From contig JAICJC010000005.1 in the NCBI GenBank assembly GCA_025928655.1, positions 1 through 60,559 of the forward strand: 60,559 nucleotides of DNA, written 5' to 3'. The notes beneath the pieces were generated by a model. That model saw nothing but the letters and a program-made list of their open reading frames with translations. It had not been told where the DNA came from and did no database searches. Below, piece by piece: positions 53,004-60,559 of the stretch. Each line of letters begins with the position of its first letter. Within the stretch, counting starts at the first letter, position 1. The position numbers and the translations under genes were made by a program. This DNA comes from Thermoleophilia bacterium (GTDB lineage: Bacteria; Actinomycetota; Thermoleophilia; Gaiellales; JAICJC01).

Positions 53004-54185
53004 ATGAATGAGATCGCAACCCTCCTCGACCCGACCGTCATCCGGTCAGGGTTCCCGTCGCTGCGCGACGGCCGGATCTACCTCGACAACCCCGGCGGCA
53101 CCCAGGTGCACGAGTCCGTGTACGCCGCCATCACCGACTACTACCGCGACTCCAACGCCAACCTGGGCGGGCCCTTCGAGACGTCCGTCGCGTCCGACCG
53201 GCTCCTGGCCGAGGCGCGGGCGCAGGTGGCCGGGTTCCTCGGCGCGGGCTCCGACGAGATCGCCTTCGGCGCCAACATGACCACGCTCACCATGCACGCG
53301 TCGCGCACGCTCTTCCGCGAATTGGGGCCGGGGGACGAGGTGCTCGTGACCGGGCTCGACCACGACGCCAACGTCGCCCCCTGGCTGCTCGCCGCCGAGG
53401 ATCGCGGCGTCGTCGTGCGCCAGGTCGGGATCGACCCCGAGGTGTGCGTGATCGATCCGAACGTCTTTGCGGGCCTGCTGAGCGACCGCACTCGCGTGGC
53501 CGCGTTCGGGTGGGCGTCGAACGGGGCCGGGACGGTGAACGACGTGGCGGCGCTGTGCGCGCTGTGCCGCGAGGCGGGCGCGATCTCGTACGTCGACGCG
53601 GTCCACTTCGCGCCTCACGGGCCGATCGACGTCGCGGCCGTCGGCTGCGATTTCCTGGTCTGCTCCGCCTACAAGTTCTTCGGCCCGCACGTCGGCATCC
53701 TGTTCGGGCGGGCGGAGCTGCTCGAGCGGCACCGGCCGTACAAGGTGCGCCCGGCGCCGGACGAGATCCCGCAGTCGTGGGAGACCGGCACCGTGAACCT
53801 CGAGGGCATCGCCGGCACGGCGGCCGCCGCCGGCTACCTGCGGTCGCTGGGGATGGAGACGGTCGCGGCGTACGAGCGCGGGCTGGCGACGCGGCTGCTC
53901 GAGGGGCTGAGCGCGATCGACGGCGTCACCGTGTACGGGACGACCGATCTCGACCGGCGCGTGCCAACGGCCGTGTTCAACATCGCCGGGCGGGGGCCGG
54001 CGGAGGTGGCGGCGACGCTCGGCCAGCAGGGCATCTTCGTCTGGGACGGCAACTACTACGCGCTCGAGCTGATGCAGCGGCTCGGGCTCGAGGGCTCCGG
54101 CGGGGCGGTGCGCGTCGGTGCCGTGCACTACAACACCGCCGCCGAGATCGACGCGTTCCTCGGGGCGGTTGCCGACCTGGCTTGA
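53004..54185 (+). CDS. Class V aminotransferase / cysteine-desulfurase-like protein
   Basis: A 393-residue PLP enzyme. It opens with IYLDNPGGTQV, then GANMTTLTMHASRTL, GLDHDANVAPW, YVDAVHFAPHG and the PLP-lysine segment VCSAYKFFGPHVGILFG. The desulfurase signature Cys loop is not present, and the C-terminal part (VAATLGQQGIFVWDGNYYA) matches the uncharacterised SufS-like/isopenicillin-epimerase-like group (TIGR01976 type). It may act as an amino-acid lyase or epimerase. It is transcribed alone and divergently from lpdA, with a leaderless-type TAGACT box. Confidence 0.9.
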   Translation: MNEIATLLDPTVIRSGFPSLRDGRIYLDNPGGTQVHESVYAAITDYYRDSNANLGGPFETSVASDRLLAEARAQVAGFLGAGSDEIAFGANMTTLTMHASRTLFRELGPGDEVLVTGLDHDANVAPWLLAAEDRGVVVRQVGIDPEVCVIDPNVFAGLLSDRTRVAAFGWASNGAGTVNDVAALCALCREAGAISYVDAVHFAPHGPIDVAAVGCDFLVCSAYKFFGPHVGILFGRAELLERHRPYKVRPAPDEIPQSWETGTVNLEGIAGTAAAAGYLRSLGMETVAAYERGLATRLLEGLSAIDGVTVYGTTDLDRRVPTAVFNIAGRGPAEVAATLGQQGIFVWDGNYYALELMQRLGLEGSGGAVRVGAVHYNTAAEIDAFLGAVADLA

Positions 54186-54234
54186 TGCTCATGTATTCTT
54201 GACACGACTTCACCGATTATGCAAAGGTGGCTCC

Positions 54235-55161
54235 ATGCGCCGAACCCTCGCCATGCTCATCGCCCTTGCCGCCGTGCTCGTCGCCGCCGCGCCCGCGTCG
54301 GCCGGGCAGGGCGGCCAGGCCACCGCAACACTCTCGGGCTCGCCCGACCCGGTCACCGCCGGGACGACGATCGCCTACGCCACCACGTTCACAAACGGCA
54401 CGTCCCAGGCGCTGCCGGACACGACCCTTAACGCGCCCGCACCGGCGGGCTTCAGCATCGTGAACGTGATCACGTCCGGCTCGTGCACGACCTCCGCGAG
54501 CGACGCGACCTGCACGTTCGGCACCCTGGCGATGGGCGCCAGCGTCTCGGCCACGATCATCATGAACGTGCCGTCCGCCACCGGCGACGTGAGCTCGTCG
54601 GTCACGTGGACGACGAGCGACGGCGACGACGATTCCGACGACATCACCCTCCCGGCGTACACCACCGTGACCGTGAACGCGCCGTCCACGGACGACGTCT
54701 TCAAGTACATGCTTCCGGCCGGCGGCACGATCAGCACCGGTTCGACCACGACCGCCGCCAACCCGCAGTCGACGACCGTCGACGTGCCGTCGACCCAGAA
54801 CGGCGTCCCCGCCACGATCTCCGAGGTCGGCGCGTCCGGCCCGTCGGACGCATGCGGCGCCGGCGCGACCTGCGTCGGCCAGATCTCGGTCGTCACGATC
54901 CCGGCAACGTTCTCGGCCACCGATCCGCTGCACCTGAAGTTCCTGCTCGACTCGAGCGAGCTCAAGCACCTCCAGAGGAAGCGGCTGCTGAAGCTGCCGA
55001 TGTTCCACGACGGCGTCCTGGTGCCGAACTGCACCGGCGCGGCGGGCGTCGCATCGCCCGACCCCTGCGTCTCGGCCCGCAAGATCATCAAGGTGAAGCC
55101 CGGCCACTTCAGGCTCGAGATCGACGTGAACTCCTCGACGAACGGCCGCTGGCGGGCCTGA
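54235..55161 (+). CDS. Secreted DUF11-like repeat protein, unknown function
   Basis: A 308-residue secreted protein. The signal peptide is MRRTLAMLIALAAVLVAAAP and beyond, with likely cleavage after ASA at about residue 23. A beta-rich DUF11-like domain follows (YATTFTNGTSQALPDTTL, then APAGFSIVNV and CTFGTLAMG), rich in Ser, Thr and Asp. A second part has SDACGAGATC and PNCTGAAGVAS, giving paired cysteines. It has no membrane anchor or catalytic motif, so an adhesive or wall role is a guess. AAAGGTGG precedes the ATG. Its stop abuts the cyclase gene's stop at the shared palindrome TGATCA. Confidence 0.75.
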   Translation: MRRTLAMLIALAAVLVAAAPASAGQGGQATATLSGSPDPVTAGTTIAYATTFTNGTSQALPDTTLNAPAPAGFSIVNVITSGSCTTSASDATCTFGTLAMGASVSATIIMNVPSATGDVSSSVTWTTSDGDDDSDDITLPAYTTVTVNAPSTDDVFKYMLPAGGTISTGSTTTAANPQSTTVDVPSTQNGVPATISEVGASGPSDACGAGATCVGQISVVTIPATFSATDPLHLKFLLDSSELKHLQRKRLLKLPMFHDGVLVPNCTGAAGVASPDPCVSARKIIKVKPGHFRLEIDVNSSTNGRWRA

Positions 55162-58100
55162 TCAGGCGGTGACGGGCCCGAGCCCGAGGGCGGCTCGGAC
55201 CTCGGCGGTGCGGCCCTCGGCCACGACGTTGCCCTTGTCGCGGTAGAGCCGGGCCGCGCGCGCGAGCTCGCGGCCGGCCGTCTCCCGGTCGCCGCCGGCC
55301 GCGGCGATCCGCGCCCGCACGACCGCCAGGTCGGCGACGATGTTCGGCGCCTCCGCGCCCCGCAGCAGGGCATCGGCCTCCGCGGCGGCCGTCGCGGCCT
55401 CGGCGAACCGCCCCTCGTGCAGGTGGAGCTCGGCCCGGACGCTGCGCACGAGCACCTGCGACTCGACGTCGTCCTCGGCGGCCGCCGCCTCGGCCCGGGC
55501 ACACGCGTCTGCCGCGTCCCCGTGCCGGTCGAGCACGATCAGCGCCTGGGCCCGGACGCCCTCCATCGTCGAGAGCAGGTAGCGCTCGCCCATCGCCTCC
55601 AGCAGCTCGGCGTCGCGGCGGAGGTCGCGCTCCGCCGCGGCGTGGTCGCCGGCCAGCATCTCGACCGTGCTCGAGTCGAGCGCGGTGGAGGCGCCGAGCA
55701 TGCTGCCGCCCACGTCGGTCAGCACCGCCCGGGCCCGGACGTAGAGCGCACGGGCATCGTCGAAGCTCCCGCGCATGGCCTCGAGCTGCGCCGCCGCGCA
55801 GAGCGCCAGGCCCTCGGTGCGGTGGTCGCCGCCGGAGGCGGCCTCGATCTCGCGACAGCGCTCGATCGCCTCGGGGACGGGCATCGGGCCGAAGACGCAG
55901 GCCATGGTGAGGGCGCCCAGGTTGCGCCGCTCCTGGCGGGTGTCCCCGGCCAGCCGGGCGCATGCGACGGCGCGCTCGACCGCAGCGGTGGCGGGGCCGT
56001 ACTCGAGCGCCGTCGCGTGGACGGAGCCGATGATCCGCCAGGCCTTGGCGAGGCCGATCTGGTCGCCGACGAGCTCGAAGATGCGGACGGCGCGCTCGGC
56101 CTCGCGCAGGGCGCGGCCACCCCACTCGCCCTCCTCCCCGTAGAGCTGGACGAGCAGACGGCCCAGCTGGGCCTCGGCGGCCAGACGGTGGTCGCCGGTC
56201 GCCTGGGCGGCGGCGACCGCCCCGGCGAGCACCCGGTCGGCCTCCGCGAACTCGCCCAGGTCCATGAGCGCCTCGCCCAGGTCGGGGAGCAGCGCCAGCC
56301 GGTCGGCGTCGAGCTCGGGCATGAGGCCGACCGCGCGCCGCAGCAGGCCGGCCGCCGCGTGCATGTCCCCGCGCGCGAAGGCGCGCTGGCCGGCGCCCGC
56401 CAGCCGCTCGCCGGCGCGGCGGCCGAGCTCGCGGCCGTGGTCGTCGAGCGGGCCCAGCTCGGCCAGGTAGGCGTGCGCCTGCTCCAGGTGGTAGGCGGTG
56501 ATCTCGGCGTACTCGGCGCCGCGGTCGCCGTTGACGCGATCGGCCCAGGCGACGAAGCGCTCGTGCATCTGCGCCCGGGTGCGCTTGAGCAGGCGGCGGT
56601 AGACGGCGTCGCGGACAAGGATGTGCTCGAACTGGAACGAGTTCGGGTCGCCCATGACGGCCGCGTGGGAGCGGATGAAGCGGCGCCGCTCGACGCTCGA
56701 GAGGCGCTCGGGGACGTGCTCGCGGTCGCCCTCCGCCACCAGCTCGGTGACGGCCGCGCGGGGGAACGTGAGGCCGGCGACGGCGGCCGGCTCGAGCACG
56801 GCCCGCTCGGGCTGGGCCAGCCGGTCGAGGCGCGCCGCCAGCAGCGCGAGGATGGTCGGGGGCACGTCGAGCTCGGTGCCTGGCACGTGCTCGTCCAGCA
56901 TGGCGGCCATCTGCTCGACGAAGAGCGGATTGCCGTCGGAGGCGGTCACGATCCGCGCGACGGTTGCCGGGTCGATCCGGGCCTCGCCGAGGAGCTGTTC
57001 GGCCATGGCCGCGGCGGCGTCCGCGCCGAGGCGCTCGAGCATGATCCGCGCCGCCCTGGGGCCGTCGGGCACCGCATCCTCGCGATCGAGGTACTCGGGA
57101 CGGGCGGTGGCGACGACGAGGCACGGCCGGTCCACCCGCTCGACGACGTCGGCGACGAGCTCGAGCAGGGTCGGCTCGGCCCAGTGCACGTCGTCCAGCA
57201 CGACCACGAGCGACCCGTCGGCCGCCAGGATCTCGAACAGCCGGCGGACGCCGAGGAACGTCTCCTCGACGGCGAAGACCGCCGGTACGAGGCCGATCGC
57301 CGACTCCACCCGCTCGGCCACCTCCGCGTCGCCGCCGGCCAGCCGCAGCACCTTCTCGCGGGCCGCCGCGATGGGGTCGGCGTCCGTGATGCCCGCGGCC
57401 GCCCGCACCGCCTCGGCGATCGGCCAGAAGGTGATGCCCTCGCCGTAGGGGAGGCAGCGGCCGCGGATCACCGTCGCCGATCCCTCGAGCCCGTCTGTGA
57501 ACTCGCGCAGGAGCCGCGACTTGCCCACCCCCGCCTCGCCGACGACGGTCACCAGCCGCCCGCTCCCGTCCGCCCCGGCGGCAGCCGCCGCCGCGCGCAG
57601 CGCCCCGAGCTCGTCCGCGCGGCCGATCAGCGGGGTGGCCACCGCGCGCTCCCGGCTGGCGAGGCCCAGGAGCCGGTATGCGGGCACGCGCTCGGACTTG
57701 CCCTTCAGCTCGAGCGGCTCGACCGCCTCCACCTCGACGGCATCACGGACGAGCGCATGCGTGAGCGCGCCGAGCAGGGTCTCCATCGCCGGGGCGGCCT
57801 GCTCCAGGCGGGCGGCCACGTTGACGGCGTCGCCGGTCGCGAGCCGCTGGTTCCCGGCCGCCTCGTCGGTGACCACCTCGCCCGTGTTCACGCCGGTGCG
57901 GTTCGCCATGGTGACCCCGTAGCGGTGCTCGAGATCCTCGTTCAGGGCGTCCAGCCCGGTGCGCATGTCGAGCGCGGCCCGCACCGCCCGCAGCGCGTCG
58001 TCCTCGTGCGCCTGCGGCAGGCCGAACACGGCCATGACCGCATCGCCGATGAACTTCTCGACGGTGCCGCCGTGGCGCTCGATGGCCGCGCTCATCACGG

Positions 58101-58302
58101 CGAAGTAGCGGCCCATCACCTCGCGCAGGGATTCCGGGTCGAGCTTCTCCCCCATGGCGGTGGAGCCGGCGACGTCGCTGAACAGGATCGTCACCGTCTT
58201 TCGCACCTCCGCGGACGGCGCGGCCTGAAGCGGCGTGCCGCAGAACCCGCACAGCCGGAACCGGGGCGGGTTCTCCTCGCCGCACGCGGGGCAGATGAGC
58301 AT
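55162..58302 (-). CDS. Adenylate cyclase / AAA-ATPase / TPR signalling protein
   Basis: A 1,046-residue multidomain protein. A zinc ribbon (Cys4, Cys7, Cys18, Cys21) starts it. A class III cyclase domain (about 35-210) has metal Asp43 in FSDVAGST and Asp87 in IGDAVMAVFG, Lys83, and Asn161/Arg165 in GDAVNVAARL. An AAA/STAND-like ATPase has Walker A GEAGVGKS (255-262) and Walker B VVVLDDVHWAE. The C-terminal 450 residues are TPR-like helices. Such proteins couple nucleotide binding to cAMP or cGMP production; no DNA-binding domain is seen. TAGACT 8 bp before the ATG gives it a promoter inside the cupin gene's end. Confidence 0.9.
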   Translation of the reverse strand: MLICPACGEENPPRFRLCGFCGTPLQAAPSAEVRKTVTILFSDVAGSTAMGEKLDPESLREVMGRYFAVMSAAIERHGGTVEKFIGDAVMAVFGLPQAHEDDALRAVRAALDMRTGLDALNEDLEHRYGVTMANRTGVNTGEVVTDEAAGNQRLATGDAVNVAARLEQAAPAMETLLGALTHALVRDAVEVEAVEPLELKGKSERVPAYRLLGLASRERAVATPLIGRADELGALRAAAAAAGADGSGRLVTVVGEAGVGKSRLLREFTDGLEGSATVIRGRCLPYGEGITFWPIAEAVRAAAGITDADPIAAAREKVLRLAGGDAEVAERVESAIGLVPAVFAVEETFLGVRRLFEILAADGSLVVVLDDVHWAEPTLLELVADVVERVDRPCLVVATARPEYLDREDAVPDGPRAARIMLERLGADAAAAMAEQLLGEARIDPATVARIVTASDGNPLFVEQMAAMLDEHVPGTELDVPPTILALLAARLDRLAQPERAVLEPAAVAGLTFPRAAVTELVAEGDREHVPERLSSVERRRFIRSHAAVMGDPNSFQFEHILVRDAVYRRLLKRTRAQMHERFVAWADRVNGDRGAEYAEITAYHLEQAHAYLAELGPLDDHGRELGRRAGERLAGAGQRAFARGDMHAAAGLLRRAVGLMPELDADRLALLPDLGEALMDLGEFAEADRVLAGAVAAAQATGDHRLAAEAQLGRLLVQLYGEEGEWGGRALREAERAVRIFELVGDQIGLAKAWRIIGSVHATALEYGPATAAVERAVACARLAGDTRQERRNLGALTMACVFGPMPVPEAIERCREIEAASGGDHRTEGLALCAAAQLEAMRGSFDDARALYVRARAVLTDVGGSMLGASTALDSSTVEMLAGDHAAAERDLRRDAELLEAMGERYLLSTMEGVRAQALIVLDRHGDAADACARAEAAAAEDDVESQVLVRSVRAELHLHEGRFAEAATAAAEADALLRGAEAPNIVADLAVVRARIAAAGGDRETAGRELARAARLYRDKGNVVAEGRTAEVRAALGLGPVTA

Positions 58303-58310
58303 CGGCTCCG

Positions 58311-58316
58311 AGTCTA
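58311..58316 (-). promoter_or_regulatory. -10 box of the cyclase gene
   Basis: TAGACT on the minus strand ends 8 bp before the ATG at 58302 and overlaps the cupin stop codon. The mRNA would be leaderless. Confidence 0.5.
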
Positions 58317-58694
58317 CGAGGCGGCCTCCTCGATCCAGGTGCCGAACTCGGGCGCATCGGCGGCCGGCACTGCCCCGACACAGACGACCCGGGTGCCCGG
58401 CTCGAGCGGGCGGAAGCTGCGGGTGACCGACGTGTCGGCGACGGCGATCACGGTGCCCGGGCCGGCCTCGCTGACCTCGGAGCCCACGGTGAACTCCGCC
58501 CGGCCGGCGACGACGATGTAGGCCTCCTGCTGGCCGCTGTCCGTCTCGTCGTGCTCGGTGTCGATGGTCTCGCCCGGGTCGCAAACCATGGCGTTGATAC
58601 CGAACGCGGTGAGGCCGAGCGGGCTGTTCAGGGCCTGCCAGCGGCCGTAGGGCGAGGGCGTGACGGGATGGGTGGAGAGATCGACGGTCGGCAT
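58314..58694 (-). CDS. Small cupin-domain protein
   Basis: A 126-residue single-cupin protein. The conserved strands read MVCDPGETIDTEHDETDS and EAYIVVAGRAEFTVGSE (metal-type His and Glu in the first motif), then GTVIAVADTSVTRSFRPLE. Unknown ligand. AAAGGA before the ATG is a clear ribosome-binding site. It precedes the cyclase gene by 11 bp on the same strand and may act as a ligand-binding partner, though that is only context. Confidence 0.82.
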   Translation of the reverse strand: MPTVDLSTHPVTPSPYGRWQALNSPLGLTAFGINAMVCDPGETIDTEHDETDSGQQEAYIVVAGRAEFTVGSEVSEAGPGTVIAVADTSVTRSFRPLEPGTRVVCVGAVPAADAPEFGTWIEEAAS

Positions 58695-58718
58695 TCGGGT
58701 CCTTTCGGATCGGGGGTT

Positions 58719-59384
58719 TCAGTCGAACAGGGTGAGCTCGGGGGCCACCTCGCCCTTCAGGACGTCGTAGTCGACGGCCATGAAGGCGAAGCCGCGGGCG
58801 TCGCACATCACCCGGGCCTGGGGCGCGATCTCCGGTGCGACCAGGATCCCGCGGCAGGGCGCGTGGGCGGGGTCGAGGTCGACCCGCTCGCAGTAGCGGG
58901 TCAGCTGCTCGACGTGGGCGGCGACGGCGCGCACCCGCTTCACCTCGACCACGACGGTGCGCCCGTCCGCGTCGCGGCAGAAGAGGTCGACCGGGCCGAC
59001 GTCGGTGAAGCGCTCGCGCGAGACCACCTTCAGGCCGGGCTCGATCAGCTCGGGCGCCTGCTCGAGCAGCACGTGCATCTGGCGCTCGGCGCCGTCGCGC
59101 TCGAGCACGGCATCGTCCGAGAGCTCGACGACCGCGTCCTGGATGACGTCCTCGAGCACGATCACGAGCGACTCGCCCGACGCGGCCCGGTGCACGCGGA
59201 TCACGTCACCGTCCTCGGTCACCGACGTCGGGCCGGCCATGTAGTTGAGCGGCTTGAACCCGTAGTCGGTGTGCACGCAGAGGCTGCCATCGTCCTTGAA
59301 CAGGATCACCCGGTCGCCGGCGCCCAGGCGGGTCGTGGCACGGCCGTGGTAGGCGATCTCGCAGCGGGCGACGAGGAGGCGCAT
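58719..59384 (-). CDS. nucS: Mismatch-specific endonuclease NucS/EndoMS
   Basis: A 221-residue NucS, the main mismatch-repair nuclease of many actinobacteria and archaea, which lack MutS/MutL. The N-terminal half is the DNA-binding domain (CEIAYHGRATTRLG, FKDDGSLCVHTDYGFKPLNY). The C-terminal half is a restriction-like nuclease with the catalytic residues in FTDVGPVDLFCRD and VVVEVKRVRA (D...ExK). The end LTLFD fits the sliding-clamp-binding motif at the tail of EndoMS. TAGCCT 9 bp before the ATG suggests a leaderless message. Confidence 0.95.
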   Translation of the reverse strand: MRLLVARCEIAYHGRATTRLGAGDRVILFKDDGSLCVHTDYGFKPLNYMAGPTSVTEDGDVIRVHRAASGESLVIVLEDVIQDAVVELSDDAVLERDGAERQMHVLLEQAPELIEPGLKVVSRERFTDVGPVDLFCRDADGRTVVVEVKRVRAVAAHVEQLTRYCERVDLDPAHAPCRGILVAPEIAPQARVMCDARGFAFMAVDYDVLKGEVAPELTLFD

Positions 59385-59393
59385 CGAGGGGAC

Positions 59394-59399
59394 AGGCTA
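59394..59399 (-). promoter_or_regulatory. -10 box of nucS
   Basis: TAGCCT (minus strand) is 9 bp before the ATG at 59384, without a ribosome-binding site. Confidence 0.4.
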
Positions 59400-59446
59400 C
59401 CGGCGCCGGGGGATGGCCGAGCGAGGACGTAGTGTCCCACGCCCTC

Positions 59447-59546
59447 ATGCAGGGACCGGCGCAATCCTCGGGTTGGGTTCCTGCTGCTGCTCGTCTTCGT
59501 CGTCGCGACCAGCGTCGCCGGCTACCGGCTCACGACCAGCCGGTAG
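59447..59546 (+). pseudogene. Possible broken small membrane-protein ORF
   Basis: From the ATG at 59447 the frame is not coherent. After removing one G from the GGG at 59452-59454 it reads MQDRRNPRVG, then a hydrophobic helix FLLLLVFVVATSVAGYRL and a TTSR end with TAG. This looks like the signal anchor of a secreted protein, cut off where the methyltransferase gene ends. It may be a decayed gene start or a chance stretch. Confidence 0.35.
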
Positions 59547-59548
59547 CC
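59520..59548. terminator. Perfect 11-bp inverted repeat at the methyltransferase stop
   Basis: GGCTACCGGCT (59520-59530) and AGCCGGTAGCC (59538-59548) pair exactly around a 7-base loop. The stop codon of the methyltransferase gene lies in one arm. There is no T-tract; it may end transcription from either side or mark a rearrangement. Confidence 0.5.
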
Positions 59549-60277
59549 CAGATCGATCTCGTCCAGCGCGAGCAGGTCGCGGTTGCGGACATGCCAGGCG
59601 CCCGACTCGAGGTCGGCGCGCAGGGCCGCGACCGCGCGGTCGACGGGCGCCCCCAGCCGGACCAGGTTCGACATCCCCGCGCGCACACGCGGGTCGAGAT
59701 ACGCCTCGGGCCGGCGCCAGAAGGCGGCGAAGAAGCCGTCGACGCAGTCGTGCGGCACCGGCACCGGCGTCACCTCGGCCCCGCCGAGCCACTCGCACAC
59801 CTGCGCGATCGCCGGCATCCGGCTGCGGTCGAGCGCGATGCTCTCCGGGAGGTAGTCGCGCACGAGCCAGAACGCCTCGGCGTGGTCGGGGTCCCAGGTG
59901 AGGATGACGACGCGGCGAGCCACCCGCCGCATCTCGGACACCCCGCGGGCCGGATCGGCCCAGTGGTGGATCGTGAGCACCGCGAGGGCGGCGTCGCACG
60001 CGCCGTCGGCCAGCGGGATCCGCTCGGCCGCCGCCTGCACGGCCGGCGCGGCGCCCTGCGGCCGCTGGGCGATCATCGCCGCCGACGGCTCGACCGCGAG
60101 CACGGTCTGCGGCGGCTCGTAGGAGCCGGCACCGGCGCCGACGTTCACGACCGCCGCCGCGTCGCCGAGCGCCGTCCGGATGGCCGCCTCCACGCGCGGG
60201 TCGGGCCGCCGGGTGGACGCATACGCGCGCCCGATCTCGTCGTAGATCGCCCCCGCCCGCGCGGCACCGTCGTCCAT
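59522..60277 (-). CDS. Class I SAM-dependent methyltransferase
   Basis: A 251-residue methyltransferase. It has YDEIGRAYASTRRPDPR, the SAM-binding VVNVGAGAGSYE, AVEPSAAMIAQRP, and AVLTIHHWADPARG with the conserved acidic and aromatic positions, as in UbiE/Methyltransf_11 proteins. The acceptor is unknown. TATCGT on the minus strand 9 bp before the ATG overlaps the promoter of the divergent M16 gene; the start codons are 21 bp apart. A perfect inverted repeat covers its end. Confidence 0.88.
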   Translation of the reverse strand: MDDGAARAGAIYDEIGRAYASTRRPDPRVEAAIRTALGDAAAVVNVGAGAGSYEPPQTVLAVEPSAAMIAQRPQGAAPAVQAAAERIPLADGACDAALAVLTIHHWADPARGVSEMRRVARRVVILTWDPDHAEAFWLVRDYLPESIALDRSRMPAIAQVCEWLGGAEVTPVPVPHDCVDGFFAAFWRRPEAYLDPRVRAGMSNLVRLGAPVDRAVAALRADLESGAWHVRNRDLLALDEIDLGYRLVVSR

Positions 60278-60285
60278 CTCGTCAC

Positions 60286-60292
60286 TACGATA
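60286..60292. promoter_or_regulatory. Overlapping divergent -10 boxes (methyltransferase / M16 peptidase)
   Basis: TACGAT (60286-60291, plus) is 7 bp before the M16 ATG. TATCGT (60292-60287, minus) is 9 bp before the methyltransferase ATG. The two share 5 bp, so only one can be used at a time. Confidence 0.5.
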
Positions 60293-60298
60293 CGCGCC

Positions 60299-60559
60299 AT
60301 GTTCCAGAAGACCACCCTCCAGAACGGCCTGCGCGTGGTGACGGCACCCATGCCCGCGGCCAAGTCCGTCGCGGTGATGGTGATGCTCGCCGCCGGCAGC
60401 CGGTACGAGACGCCGGAGACGAACGGCATCGCCCATTTCGCAGAGCACATGTTCTTCAAGGGCACCGAGCGGCGCCCGACGGCGAAGGACATCTCCGCCG
60501 AGGTCGACGGCATCGGCGGCGAGTTCAACGCCTTCACGAGCAAGGAGTACACGGCCTAC
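60299..60559 (+). CDS. M16-family zinc peptidase, N-terminal part
   Basis: The first 87 codons of an M16 (processing-peptidase/insulinase-type) protease; the gene continues past the right edge. It has TTLQNGLRVVTAPMP, a SVAVMVMLAAGSRYE strand and the inverted zinc motif HFAEHMFFKGT (HxxEH), then EVDGIGGEFNAFTSKEYT. These proteases degrade short unstructured peptides and may be secreted or cytoplasmic; no signal peptide is seen. A leaderless-type TACGAT box is 7 bp upstream. Confidence 0.93.
   Translation, partial: MFQKTTLQNGLRVVTAPMPAAKSVAVMVMLAAGSRYETPETNGIAHFAEHMFFKGTERRPTAKDISAEVDGIGGEFNAFTSKEYTAY

Noticed and set aside
54199-54220. TTGACA plus GATTAT before the DUF11-like gene as a classical promoter
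   Set aside because: The two hexamers are separated by only 10 bp, not 16-18 bp. The AT-rich patch may hold a promoter, but not with this pair.

Overview
The window is a gene-dense, very GC-rich chromosomal segment with about 60 protein genes and no RNA genes. The gene set points to an actinobacterium: a G6PD-assembly OpcA in a transaldolase/Pgi/Zwf/Pgl operon, a NucS/EndoMS mismatch endonuclease, an LpdA-type quinone reductase, a 1,609-residue NAD-glutamate dehydrogenase, ECF and STAS genes, and many promoters that imply leaderless mRNAs. A Thermoleophilia/Gaiellales-like lineage is my best guess, but nothing here proves class rank. No tRNA, rRNA, IS element, prophage, CRISPR array or replication origin was seen. 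No stretch longer than about 140 bp lacks a gene, and many neighbours overlap by 4 bp (ATGA/GTGA).

Layout. 1-2.5 kb: the end of a methionine-synthase-like gene, a TetR regulator with a cluster of short palindromes, and a STAS gene convergent with an ECF sigma factor. 2.5-7 kb: a minus-strand cluster of copper amine oxidase, DUF1028, RidA and a frameshifted HpaB-type flavin hydroxylase, with a divergent LysR gene that overlaps an ATP-dependent DNA ligase. 9.5-17 kb: enolase-superfamily protein, cupin, ferritin, MOSC protein, Fe-alcohol dehydrogenase, HhH-GPD protein, metallo-beta-lactamase-fold hydrolase, acyl desaturase and secreted polysaccharide deacetylase. 17-28.7 kb: orphan beta-class DNA methyltransferase, RpiA, DUF255 thioredoxin protein, giant glutamate dehydrogenase, and a phosphate block (ppk1, ppx) preceded by the decayed 3' end of a pstB gene.

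28.8-38.4 kb: a long minus-strand catabolic array. In transcription order it is alpha/beta hydrolase, aldehyde dehydrogenase, acyl-CoA synthetase, GntR/FadR regulator, P5C dehydrogenase, VOC protein, two-subunit thiamine-diphosphate decarboxylase, NmrA-like protein and proline dehydrogenase. Three similar operator-like sites lie in front of the aldehyde dehydrogenase, the regulator and the P5C dehydrogenase. From P5C dehydrogenase to proline dehydrogenase every junction is a 4-bp stop/start overlap. 39.4-48 kb: lipoprotein, the oxidative pentose phosphate operon (tal-pgi-zwf-opcA-pgl), a secreted M1-type peptidase and glycerate kinase. 48-60.5 kb: an acyl-CoA synthetase without a canonical start codon, FabI, a metallo-beta-lactamase-fold hydrolase, LpdA, a class V aminotransferase, a DUF11-like secreted protein, a 1,046-residue adenylate cyclase/AAA/TPR protein, cupin, NucS, a methyltransferase and the start of an M16 peptidase.

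The most notable observations are the pstB relic wedged between proline dehydrogenase and polyphosphate kinase, the three-site GntR regulon over the proline/aldehyde array, a recurring TANNNT box 6-10 bp before start codons (leaderless transcription), and one gene where that box points to an ATC start. Functions come from reading motifs by eye; no database search was run.
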